Positions 13,410 to 20,988 of a stretch of 20,988 bases of DNA are shown here, in pieces (the stretch's first letter is position 1; each line of letters starts with the position of its first letter). Origin of the DNA: Candidatus Pacearchaeota archaeon (GTDB lineage: Archaea > Nanobdellota > Nanobdellia > Pacearchaeales > GW2011-AR1); the NCBI GenBank assembly GCA_023140635.1, contig JAGLLG010000028.1:1-20988 (forward strand), given 5' to 3'. A program made the position numbers and the translations under genes. The notes under the pieces were generated by a model. It was not told the DNA's origin, searched no databases, and saw only the letters and a list, made by a program, of their open reading frames with translations.

Positions 13410-16400
13410 ATGAAAAAAGGGTGCGTTTTCTTTATGGTGTTTTTTTGTTTGATATTAGCTTTTAATTTTGTTAGTGGAGAGATATTGACTAGTGATGCAA
13501 ATGTAAGTTACGATTCTTCTATTATCGAAAGATTTGAAAATGGAAGTTCTGTTAAGGTTTCAGTTACTGTAAAAGATAATTCTGGAATTAATATTGTAAA
13601 AGGAAGTGAAGATCTTAATGAGCAAATTAGATTAAGAGAAAATTGGTTACTAAATAAAACTGAAGCAGTTTTAGACAGTCTATCAGAAAAACCAAACTTG
13701 ACTGCGAAAGGGGTGAATTTTTTTCAAGGAAATGTTTCAATTGATGTTTTTAATGAGTTATTAAATAATTCTGATATTGAGATCATTAAAGATTGGACTG
13801 ATGTTCCACTAATGCAGGGAAATCTAGCTGATGAAATTGAAATACTTGTTAGCGATGCAGGTGTACAATATGATTCTTCGATTATTGGAAGATTTGAAAA
13901 TCAAAGTTCTGTTACTATCTCAGTTAAACTTAGGGATGAATCTAATATAATTATTAATGGAACTTTTGAAGAAAGAGATGTTTTAATCAATCAGAAAGGG
14001 GATTGGTTCAACTCAACGATTACAGAATTTTTATCTAACTTCTCTAAAGAAGAATTTAATTTAACAGGAGTTAGTACAAGAGGGTTTAGAGGAAATATTA
14101 CACAAAAGGGATTTAATGAACTTCTTAAAGATTCTCGTGTATCCTTAATAAAAGATCGTACAGATGCAGCACTTATTACTGGCATGCTTGATGAAAGTGT
14201 TTCTATAATTAATGTAGATACGGAGGTTTGGAATTTGGGTTATACTGGAGATGGAATTAAAGTTTGTGTTATTGATAGTGGCATCGACACAGATCATCCT
14301 GATTTGTCAGGAAACATAGTTGACGAAAAATGTTATTGTTCTAATAACTGTTGCCCTAATAATCAAGATGTAGATGATTCGGCGGAAGATGATAATGGTC
14401 ATGGAACACATGTAGCAGGGATTATTGCATCACAAGATTCTACCTATAAGGGTGTTGCTTATGATGTTGATCTTTATATTGTAAAAGTTTTAGATTCAAA
14501 CAATCTTCTAAGAAGCCATGATGATATGGATGATGCTATTATTTGGTGTGAGGATAGGGGAGTAGATATAATCAGTATGAGTATCGGTACTAATGTAGTT
14601 TATACTTCTTCAAATTGTCCAAGTTGGTCTGATGCTGAGATTAATAGTGCTTATAATAGTGGAATTTTTATTGATGCGTCTTCTGGAAATGATTACTCAA
14701 CTTTGGGGATTAGTTATCCTGCTTGTTCAGAAAATGTTACTTCAGTAGGATCAAGTTCCGAGGATGATACTCTTGCATCCTATACTAATAGAAAAAGCGG
14801 ACTTCTTGATTTGCTTGCACCGGGGGGATCTCTAATAGGGGGAGGTTCTTGTAGTACGACGGATAGAATTTGTTCAACATATTTAACTGGAATTTTTATG
14901 GGAATGACTGGAACATCAATGGCAGCACCTCACGTAGCAGGTGCAGCAGCCTTACTATTAGAAATGGATTCATCTTTATCACCTAGTGAAATTAAAAATG
15001 TTTTAGTAGATACGGGTACTGAAGTTGATGGCTATCCACGTATTAACGTCTTAGCTGCTATAGATTCTTTCACGGAAAATGAAACAGAAGGGCAAGTATC
15101 AAATTGTAGTGCGTCAGGTTATGAATCCTGTCTAGAATATGAATATGGAGATTGTGATGTAAAACTTGCTACTAATACTTATGCTGATAATACAATTTCT
15201 TGGGGAGAGATATATGATAATTCAGATCCATATGTATTAGAGGAATATGTTTTTGGATGGCATGGACTTGATTCACAACAAGTTTATTATGATGTAGAAG
15301 ATCCTAATGGAGGAGATTGTTATGAAGGGGGATGTGATGGAACAGAAGTAAATTCAGAAGATACTATGGCTCCTGTTAGTGCTCCAGGGACTGCAAGTAG
15401 GGAGGTAATCTTGGCTTATGATGATACAGAATCTTATTGGTGTTGGGTTTATTTTTACGACTTTGATCCAAATTATGGGGGAGATAACTTGCTTTATGTT
15501 TTAAACTGCTTTGATGATGGGGATTGTTCCGCTAGCCAGTATTGTGATAAGAGTAGTAGTTGGTCTAATTGGGATTGTGTTAGCAAGAAGAGTGATGGTC
15601 AATCCTGTACTTTAGATACCCAATGCCTCTCGAATTATTGTGACAACGATGATGTTGGATTAAGTGATGATGGTTGGTGCTTCACACCTTACAATACTTA
15701 TTTTGATGGACAGGAAACTACTAAATGTGAGATTTCTGCAGGTTCTGGAATCCCAGATTGTGACGAAAGACAAGTAGGCGATGATTTGAATTTATGTTCG
15801 GGGATTGCATATTATGAAGAAGAATGTAGCTCTTCATGTGGCTACACAGATGTGACTTCTATTTTTGAATGTACTGAAACTGGATGTTCTTGTAGTCAAG
15901 CTCTTTGTGATGGTTTAATGACTGGAAGTTTTATAACAACATGCTCTGCTGGTGAAACTTATTTTGCAGATAAATGCACCTCGACGGCGGGAGGGGAAGA
16001 TAGAGGTTATAATATTTGTAGAAGCAGTTCCTTTGTAGCTGGATGTTCTGCGGATTCAAGATGCAATGGGGTAACTGCTAATACTGGAAGGTGTTTTGCG
16101 AATTGCTCTTATGATACTATTCCTTACATAACTGCGATGAGCCCCTCTAACAATACTTCAGATAAAAATGGTTATGTCGAATTTACTTGTTCCTCTACAG
16201 ATGATTCTAATTTAGCAAACATGACTCTTTATGGAAATTTTACTGGAAGCTGGAATGCGAATGAAACAAAAACTGTTACAGGAATTTCTAACTCCACCAC
16301 ATTTAGTAAAATTTTAGAAGATGGAACTTATAGTTGGACTTGTTTGGTATATGATAACGATTCTCAATCAAGATGGTATTCTGAAAATTATTCTATAACT

Positions 16401-16745
16401 GTCGACAGATCTATTCCTTTTTTTATTGTTGAAAATTCAACAGGAGGTGCAGTTGCATGGTTTGATGGAGATGGAAATTTAAGTCTAAAAGGAAATTGCT
16501 CTGCGTCTGCGAATTGCGTTGCTCCTAATAATTCATTTATTGTTCAGAATTCAAATTATGAAACAGTTGCGTATATTAGTATGGAAGGGAACTTATGTAT
16601 CGAAGATGGAGATTGTTCGGATTTGTCTGCAACTTGTAACCCTTCAATTGATGCTTTTATTATTCAAAACCATGGAATAAATATAAGCTACATTGATTTT
16701 GGAGGGGACTTGTGTTTGACGGGAGATTTAAATGAGTATGTTTAA
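13410..16745 (+). CDS. Exported subtilisin-family (S8) serine protease with duplicated N-domain, Cys-rich region and C-terminal short repeats
   Basis: About 1,111 aa from the ATG at 13410. A TATA box sits 20-29 bases upstream; a TTG at 13395 is less likely. The signal peptide is MKKGCVFFMVFFCLILAFNF. Residues about 32-250 are two copies of one domain (YDSSII.RFEN.SSV), probably a pro-region. The S8 catalytic domain has Asp289 in VIDSGIDTDHP, His331 in GHGTHVAG, Asn427 in SSGND and Ser503 in GTSMAAPHVAG, so the triad and oxyanion Asn are intact. From about 560 a long Cys-rich stretch (SASQYCDKSSSW, QCLSNYC, SSCGYTD) suggests many disulphides. An Ig-like domain with SPSNNTSDKNG follows. The C-terminus has three short repeats of the form F(I/F)(I/V)xN...GNLxLxGxC. 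No C-terminal anchor is seen, so it may be secreted. The next gene overlaps its end. Confidence 0.93.
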   Translation: MKKGCVFFMVFFCLILAFNFVSGEILTSDANVSYDSSIIERFENGSSVKVSVTVKDNSGINIVKGSEDLNEQIRLRENWLLNKTEAVLDSLSEKPNLTAKGVNFFQGNVSIDVFNELLNNSDIEIIKDWTDVPLMQGNLADEIEILVSDAGVQYDSSIIGRFENQSSVTISVKLRDESNIIINGTFEERDVLINQKGDWFNSTITEFLSNFSKEEFNLTGVSTRGFRGNITQKGFNELLKDSRVSLIKDRTDAALITGMLDESVSIINVDTEVWNLGYTGDGIKVCVIDSGIDTDHPDLSGNIVDEKCYCSNNCCPNNQDVDDSAEDDNGHGTHVAGIIASQDSTYKGVAYDVDLYIVKVLDSNNLLRSHDDMDDAIIWCEDRGVDIISMSIGTNVVYTSSNCPSWSDAEINSAYNSGIFIDASSGNDYSTLGISYPACSENVTSVGSSSEDDTLASYTNRKSGLLDLLAPGGSLIGGGSCSTTDRICSTYLTGIFMGMTGTSMAAPHVAGAAALLLEMDSSLSPSEIKNVLVDTGTEVDGYPRINVLAAIDSFTENETEGQVSNCSASGYESCLEYEYGDCDVKLATNTYADNTISWGEIYDNSDPYVLEEYVFGWHGLDSQQVYYDVEDPNGGDCYEGGCDGTEVNSEDTMAPVSAPGTASREVILAYDDTESYWCWVYFYDFDPNYGGDNLLYVLNCFDDGDCSASQYCDKSSSWSNWDCVSKKSDGQSCTLDTQCLSNYCDNDDVGLSDDGWCFTPYNTYFDGQETTKCEISAGSGIPDCDERQVGDDLNLCSGIAYYEEECSSSCGYTDVTSIFECTETGCSCSQALCDGLMTGSFITTCSAGETYFADKCTSTAGGEDRGYNICRSSSFVAGCSADSRCNGVTANTGRCFANCSYDTIPYITAMSPSNNTSDKNGYVEFTCSSTDDSNLANMTLYGNFTGSWNANETKTVTGISNSTTFSKILEDGTYSWTCLVYDNDSQSRWYSENYSITVDRSIPFFIVENSTGGAVAWFDGDGNLSLKGNCSASANCVAPNNSFIVQNSNYETVAYISMEGNLCIEDGDCSDLSATCNPSIDAFIIQNHGINISYIDFGGDLCLTGDLNEYV
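13502..13941 (+). repeat. Duplicated pro-domain segment inside the protease gene, about 360-base offset
   Basis: The DNA from 13502 and from 13862 encodes the same YDSSII(E/G)RFENxSSV block, with most bases identical over about 60 positions. This is an in-gene duplication of an N-terminal domain. Confidence 0.7.
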
Positions 16746-17691
16746 TAATAAACTATTTAAAGGAGATAGGACTAAAAAAGATATGAAAGAAAGTGTGATT
16801 GGACTTTTTAAAAATAAATTTCTTCTCCTGTTGTTATTAATATTTATAACCGTTCCAGTTTTTGCAGGAAATATCATCGTTAACGAAGATGGAATACAAT
16901 CAGACAATTATTATTCAAGTGACGGGGATGTTGGCTTAACACAAAATGTTACATACGCTGGAGGAGACGGAGAAAATTATACCTTAATTATAAAAAATGG
17001 ATTAATAATTAACACAACATCGTCAGGAGAAGGACAGTCTAATTCTTCTTTCCCGACGGAAAATCTTGTTTCTTATTATAAACTTGATGAAACTTCAGGC
17101 GTAGTTGTTGATGAATTGGGAACGAATAATGGAACGAATAATGGTGCAACAAGGGACATCATTGGAAAAATAGAAAATGCTTTTAATTTTTCTTCAAACG
17201 ATTGGGTAAATATGTCTTATTCATCTTCCTTAGATTTTGATTCCTCATTTTCCACAAGTTATTGGATTAAATATAATGTTAATCCTACTTCTACAATGTA
17301 TGTTATTGGAAATCATGATTATACTAATAAAAATGGTTGGGGGGCGACAACATATCAACAAAAAATCCGATTTGAAGTATATGATGGTTCAGTACAAAAG
17401 GCTGTCAGTGCCAATGCAGTAGCAGTTGGAGGAACTTGGTATCATGTAGTTATGGTTTTTGATGATTCTGCCAATAACATGTATATGTATATTGATAATG
17501 TAAAACAATCAGAAGAAACTACTGTAAATCAAATAAGCCAAGAAAATAATCCTGTATGGATTGGAGCCCATTATAATGGAGAACTTTATTTAAACGCAAT
17601 AGTTGATGAAGTTGGGATTTGGTCAAGGGCATTAAGTTCCACAGAAGTTTCAGATTTATATAACTCAGGTTCTGGTTTGACCTATCCTTAA
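16732..17691 (+). CDS. Exported LamG/concanavalin-A-like domain protein
   Basis: 319 aa. The start at 16732 overlaps the protease gene by 14 bases and has GGAG six bases upstream, so translation is coupled. A second ATG at 16783 would begin closer to the signal peptide (KNKFLLLLLLIFITVPVFAG). After a short repeat-like segment (DGDVGLTQNVTYAGG) comes a LamG-like jelly-roll at about 120-315: LVSYYKLDETSG, FNFSSNDWVNM, STSYWIKY, GTWYHVVMVFDDS, MYIDN and the characteristic VDEVGIWSRALSSTEVSDLYNSG. Such domains bind carbohydrates or other surface molecules. There is no anchor. A 12-base tandem repeat at 17119-17142 gives GTNNGTNNG. It likely works with the protease outside the cell. Confidence 0.88.
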   Translation: MSMFNNKLFKGDRTKKDMKESVIGLFKNKFLLLLLLIFITVPVFAGNIIVNEDGIQSDNYYSSDGDVGLTQNVTYAGGDGENYTLIIKNGLIINTTSSGEGQSNSSFPTENLVSYYKLDETSGVVVDELGTNNGTNNGATRDIIGKIENAFNFSSNDWVNMSYSSSLDFDSSFSTSYWIKYNVNPTSTMYVIGNHDYTNKNGWGATTYQQKIRFEVYDGSVQKAVSANAVAVGGTWYHVVMVFDDSANNMYMYIDNVKQSEETTVNQISQENNPVWIGAHYNGELYLNAIVDEVGIWSRALSSTEVSDLYNSGSGLTYP

Positions 17692-17707
17692 TCAAATCAG
17701 TTTAATC

Positions 17708-17750
17708 ACAGTCAGTCCCCAATCACAAGTGTATTATGCCGACTGACTGT
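17708..17750. terminator. Inverted repeat between convergent genes, possible bidirectional terminator or 3'-end hairpin
   Basis: ACAGTCAGTC (17708-17717) and GACTGACTGT (17741-17750) are perfect 10-bp arms with a 23-base loop. It sits in the 66-base gap between the LamG-like gene (+) and the VirB4-like gene (-), so it would lie at the 3' end of both transcripts. No long T tract follows on the plus side. Termination is inferred from position only. Confidence 0.45.
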
Positions 17751-17757
17751 TCCGATT

Positions 17758-20673
17758 TTACCGTCGAATTTCAGAAAGTCGTTGTTTCAAATATCTCAAA
17801 TCTACTGACTCTCCATATTCTTTATAATCTTTGATCTTATTCCTATCAGTTACAATAAAAAACCATTCATCATAATTTTTTAACATTTCAAGCTTCTCCC
17901 CCATCCGACTAACCTTACTCAACACAGCCCCAGTCTCAACCTCAATCGCCCACTTCTTCCCACCCAACTCAAAAACAATATCCGGTTTCTTAGTAGTATA
18001 CAACTCCACCTCAATCCCGTTCTTTTCCAAATACTCTGCAACATCATAAACCGTAAACAAATGCGTAGCCGTTTCGTTATGCCTCGGTTGCAAAAGAAAA
18101 TCCTCCTTTTTATTAGTCACAAGACTTTTTCTATTTTCAACCTTATACCCCTTCCCTAACAAATATTTAATATCATCTTTATTCAATTCAGACTTCCTAA
18201 AAAATCTTTTATTCTCATCAACATTTATTTTGACATCCCTCCTCTTAGATTTCTTCCTGTTAATTTCATTTAACTCATCAGGATTTGTCGTAATCAACTT
18301 ATGTTCCTCGGGAGAAGAAATAATTTTTATCTCAGAATGGTCGTCTTCCATAATCAACAATCCTTCTCCAATTCCCGCAGTCAAAACGTGTGTCCTCTCG
18401 CTATCGCTCAAATGAAACGTCTTACAAATATTATCAATCACAGCAGGTTTTTGTCTCATCAAAACAGTATAAGAAGAATTTGCGAGAACAGACTTCCCAG
18501 CTTTAGTATCCAAAAGCCCCTCAACTTCCTGATTAATTAAAAGCAACCCTAAATTAAATTTTCTGCAAGTCTTGACAATTTCAAAAATATATCCCGCTTC
18601 CTCAGTTCTCGACAACAAAGTCCAAGCTTCGTCAATAAGTAAAATTTTTCTATCGAGATTAGATTTCATTTTCATATAGATATAATCTAAAACTAAAAAC
18701 ATAACAGCGGGCTTAACTTGAGAAGGCATCCGTCCAATATCAAAAGATACAAAATTATTATCAAAATTAATATTCGTCTTTTTATTAAAAAAACTGAAGA
18801 CACCAGTCACATACATATCCAACCTATTAGATAAACTGTTTATCGTCGTCTTTTCCAATTTTGTCGCTCTCTTCTCCATACTCTTGAGAACTTTAAGTAA
18901 ATCTTCTAAAATTGGCGGTTCATTCTCCCAGGTGTCAGGATTATTAGTAATGCCTTTGAGCTCATAAGTTTTAGTCAGTGCCTTATCGATGAATGCCTTT
19001 TGAATATCGGACAGATCTCCCAAGAGAATCTTCATCAAGTCCATCAAAGAAAGTCGTTTTTCTATATAGTCGTGTCCCATTAAATCCAAGGGATTAATCA
19101 TTGTCTTGGAATCCTTAGAAAGATCGATTGTCTGCCCCTTAAAATGCGACACAATGCTATTATACTCTCCCTGCGGGTCGATAATCATAACCTTCGTCCC
19201 GTTAAGTAAATACCTCGTAATCAATAACTTGCAAAAATAAGATTTTCCCCCGCCAGATTGGGCTAAAACCAAACCGTTGGGATTTGATAAATTAAAAATA
19301 TCTTTTATTATAGGAATATTATTTCTATTCAATCCTAACCAGACGCCAGTATTATCAGCTTCGAGGAACTGGCTTGTAAAAGGAAAAAAGGTGGAAAGTG
19401 CCGATGTCGTTATATTTCTGTTGCAGTTAAGTTGGTCAACTCCCAACGGAGCCACCGATTTAAATCCCTGAAGCATTTTAAAACTGGGAATTTTTGGCAG
19501 AATCATTAAACTGTTTAGTTCGGACTCTACTTTTTTTGTGAGAAGTTCTAACTCTTTTAATGAACCCGCCTTGCAATTAACATAGAGGCTGACATTAAAC
19601 AATCTTTCTTTCCCTTTTTGCAAGTCCTCCAGTGTCCCTCTAGTGTCGCTATATTGTATTTCCAGCGACGGATTTGTTATCCCTTTCATTTGCATAGAAT
19701 AAAGATCTGCCCTTTGTTTCTGCAATTCTCGGTTTAATCCCACCAACATCCCCTCGATAGGATAAGGTTTCAGATGTATGCTTAAATCAAAATCCCCAAG
19801 AGAACTAATAATCCTGTCAAGAAATCCCGATTCCACATATCTCGGATATCCCGACGCATAAATAATTCGGTGATATTGATTATTTATTTCCAAATAATTC
19901 TGATGATTGTGAATAGATTCGGGAAAAATATTTTCCCCACCCTTAAAAAAATATCCAAGAAGATTTTTTATTTCATACGTTTTTAATCGACGGGATTTTA
20001 AATTTAAACTAGCCAATCTGTCAAAACAAATCCCTATTTGAATCTCAATATTCGTTTCCTCAGGGATGATTAGATAAAAAACCCGATTCATTATTTTATT
20101 GGTTTTAATTATATTCCTTAAATGATTTCGATATTTCCCGAATAGTTCTTCAAATTGTTCCTGCTTAATTCTCAATTTTAAGGAATCTAAATAATCTTCA
20201 AGTTTTATGCTTTCAGTGTTCATCAAAATCTGCGTCGGAAAGTCTAAAGAATTAAGAAATTTCTGAAAAGATTTTATAATTGCCTCTTTTTCATTAACAG
20301 GCTTCATACTAAAATTAATCGTACTCACTTTTAGAATTGCAACTTTCTTATTTTTTGAATCAATAATAAAATCATCTTTGATCTCTTTTATTCCAAAGAA
20401 CTTTTTCAGCTTAGAATCATCCGACCTTAATTCTCTTAATTTTAGATAAAAATAATAATCTTTTATTTTATCTTCAAGATTAAAAAATATAAATCCAAGC
20501 CCGATAACCGAAGGTATACTTGCTAAAATAATTCCCAAAGTCATATCATCAATTTTTCTAAAAATCATTAGCGAAATACCTCCAAATAAAAAAGCGTATA
20601 ATAATTGCCTAAAATTCAAACCGAACATTATCTTTTCTTTATATGCTAATTGCTGAGGAATTTGGTAAGCCAT
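17758..20673 (-). CDS. VirB4/TraC-type conjugation ATPase with PrgI-like N-terminus and C-terminal nuclease-like domain
   Basis: 971 aa from the ATG at 20673, one base after the upstream stop; a TTG at 20694 is in frame but overlaps. Residues 1-70 (MAYQIPQQLAYKEKIMFGLN, then two membrane helices) match PrgI-like subunits, usually a separate protein. The central part is a VirB4-type ATPase: NGLVLAQSGGGKSYF with Walker A Lys477, PQGEYNSIV, Walker B KILLIDEAW (Asp681-Glu682) and RKFNLGLLLINQEVEGLL. The last 130 residues (GYKVENRK ... HLFTVYDVAEYLEKNG) end in PDIVFELGGKKWAIEVETG. This places Asp898 and Glu911-x-Glu913 in a PD-(D/E)xK-like arrangement, with Glu in place of Lys. The ATPase powers type IV secretion or DNA/pilus export at the membrane. 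Fusion to both a membrane subunit and a nuclease-like domain is unusual. Confidence 0.9.
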   Translation of the reverse strand: MAYQIPQQLAYKEKIMFGLNFRQLLYAFLFGGISLMIFRKIDDMTLGIILASIPSVIGLGFIFFNLEDKIKDYYFYLKLRELRSDDSKLKKFFGIKEIKDDFIIDSKNKKVAILKVSTINFSMKPVNEKEAIIKSFQKFLNSLDFPTQILMNTESIKLEDYLDSLKLRIKQEQFEELFGKYRNHLRNIIKTNKIMNRVFYLIIPEETNIEIQIGICFDRLASLNLKSRRLKTYEIKNLLGYFFKGGENIFPESIHNHQNYLEINNQYHRIIYASGYPRYVESGFLDRIISSLGDFDLSIHLKPYPIEGMLVGLNRELQKQRADLYSMQMKGITNPSLEIQYSDTRGTLEDLQKGKERLFNVSLYVNCKAGSLKELELLTKKVESELNSLMILPKIPSFKMLQGFKSVAPLGVDQLNCNRNITTSALSTFFPFTSQFLEADNTGVWLGLNRNNIPIIKDIFNLSNPNGLVLAQSGGGKSYFCKLLITRYLLNGTKVMIIDPQGEYNSIVSHFKGQTIDLSKDSKTMINPLDLMGHDYIEKRLSLMDLMKILLGDLSDIQKAFIDKALTKTYELKGITNNPDTWENEPPILEDLLKVLKSMEKRATKLEKTTINSLSNRLDMYVTGVFSFFNKKTNINFDNNFVSFDIGRMPSQVKPAVMFLVLDYIYMKMKSNLDRKILLIDEAWTLLSRTEEAGYIFEIVKTCRKFNLGLLLINQEVEGLLDTKAGKSVLANSSYTVLMRQKPAVIDNICKTFHLSDSERTHVLTAGIGEGLLIMEDDHSEIKIISSPEEHKLITTNPDELNEINRKKSKRRDVKINVDENKRFFRKSELNKDDIKYLLGKGYKVENRKSLVTNKKEDFLLQPRHNETATHLFTVYDVAEYLEKNGIEVELYTTKKPDIVFELGGKKWAIEVETGAVLSKVSRMGEKLEMLKNYDEWFFIVTDRNKIKDYKEYGESVDLRYLKQRLSEIRR

Positions 20674-20674
20674 T

Positions 20675-20988
20675 TCATACAAAATATTTCGCAACGGACA
20701 TGACGGTTCCCGTAGTTGTTTCTGTTGTCTTTATTGCTGATTTAATTGCCGAAAAAAACATAAGATAAAACATCAACAGATTAGCCATTCCGAAGGCAGA
20801 TATCATCACAAGAATCTTAAAACTTTCAAATAATTCTATTTTGACTAATTGGGAGCAAACAACAAATATTAAGCTATTGAAAAAAGTTGCAAAGATACAA
20901 ACTCCTAAAAAATTAAAAATTAATCTTCCAAAACTATTTAGCGGAGGAATAAAATAGCAAAATATTCCTATTGGCACAAAAACAACAC
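20675..20988 (-). CDS. VirB6/TrbL-like polytopic membrane protein (partial, N-terminus beyond window)
   Basis: The frame is open to the window edge; an internal GTG at 20977 is unlikely to be the real start because the sequence upstream (VVFV) continues the same frame. The visible about 104 residues are very hydrophobic: PIGIFCYFIPPLNSFGRLIF, FLGVCIFATFFNSLIFVVCS, ILVMISAFGMANLLMFYLMFF. The PxGIFxxFxPPxxxFG pattern is like the C-terminal part of archaeal VirB6/TrbL-type channel proteins. It ends TTGTVMSVAKYFV, and the stop is one base before the VirB4 ATG, so the two are translated together. The pair suggests a type IV secretion or conjugation-like apparatus continuing outside the window. Confidence 0.65.
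   Translation of the reverse strand, partial: VVFVPIGIFCYFIPPLNSFGRLIFNFLGVCIFATFFNSLIFVVCSQLVKIELFESFKILVMISAFGMANLLMFYLMFFSAIKSAIKTTETTTGTVMSVAKYFV

Noticed and set aside
17119..17142. 12-base tandem repeat
   Set aside because: Two copies inside the LamG-like gene encode a GTNN loop repeat; probably a simple slippage event.
17237..19471. Short open frames inside the LamG-like and opposite the VirB4-like genes
   Set aside because: They are other-frame or antisense to strongly supported genes and lack promoters or family motifs.

Overview
The window reads as chromosomal DNA of an AT-rich archaeon, most likely of the DPANN group (Pacearchaeota/Woesearchaeota type). The evidence is an archaeal-type prolyl-tRNA synthetase, a class III (archaellin/pilin-like) signal peptide, a tRNA gene without encoded CCA, TATA boxes placed about 20-30 bases before start codons (leaderless transcripts), and large cysteine-rich or repeat-rich surface proteins typical of those small-genome archaea. 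The group assignment is an inference from gene style; there is no rRNA in the window to confirm it.

Layout. 1-2426 is a minus-strand housekeeping block: the start of a pilin-like protein that runs into a fibrinogen-like domain (cut by the window edge), proS, and tRNA-Arg(TCG). 2565-5395 (+) holds a membrane-anchored matrixin-like metalloprotease and a complete UvrD/Rep-type helicase with an N-terminal winged-helix-like domain. 5469-8671 (+) holds an unrecognised membrane protein closely coupled to a type I surface protein with two near-identical beta-sandwich repeats. 8684-9646 (-) is a patch of three small proteins (75, 53 and 102 aa; the 53-aa one is easily missed), with a GC-rich island between the first two.

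9760-13285 (+) is the most intriguing part. It is a tight four-gene operon: a HAD-like hydrolase, a class I aminoacyl-tRNA-synthetase-like protein with altered signature motifs fused to a winged HTH, a cobalamin-binding radical SAM enzyme, and a nucleoside 2-deoxyribosyltransferase-like protein. A nested inverted repeat covers its promoter. I do not recognise this combination as a described system. A tRNA-linked or small-molecule modification pathway with built-in regulation is a reasonable hypothesis.

13410-17691 (+) encodes an exported subtilisin-family protease of about 1,111 aa (duplicated N-terminal domain, Cys-rich middle, C-terminal short repeats) and a translationally coupled exported LamG-like protein. 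17758-20988 (-) is the end of a type IV secretion/conjugation-like locus: a VirB6/TrbL-like membrane protein (cut by the edge) followed by a VirB4-type ATPase with a fused PrgI-like N-terminus and a C-terminal nuclease-like domain. The two blocks converge on a 10-bp inverted repeat at 17708-17750.

Most first genes look leaderless. Downstream genes in operons (10401, 6965, 16732) have Shine-Dalgarno-like GGAG/GAGG motifs 4-6 bases before the start or overlap the previous stop. No stretch over 300 bases lacks a gene. No CRISPR array, insertion sequence or rRNA was seen.
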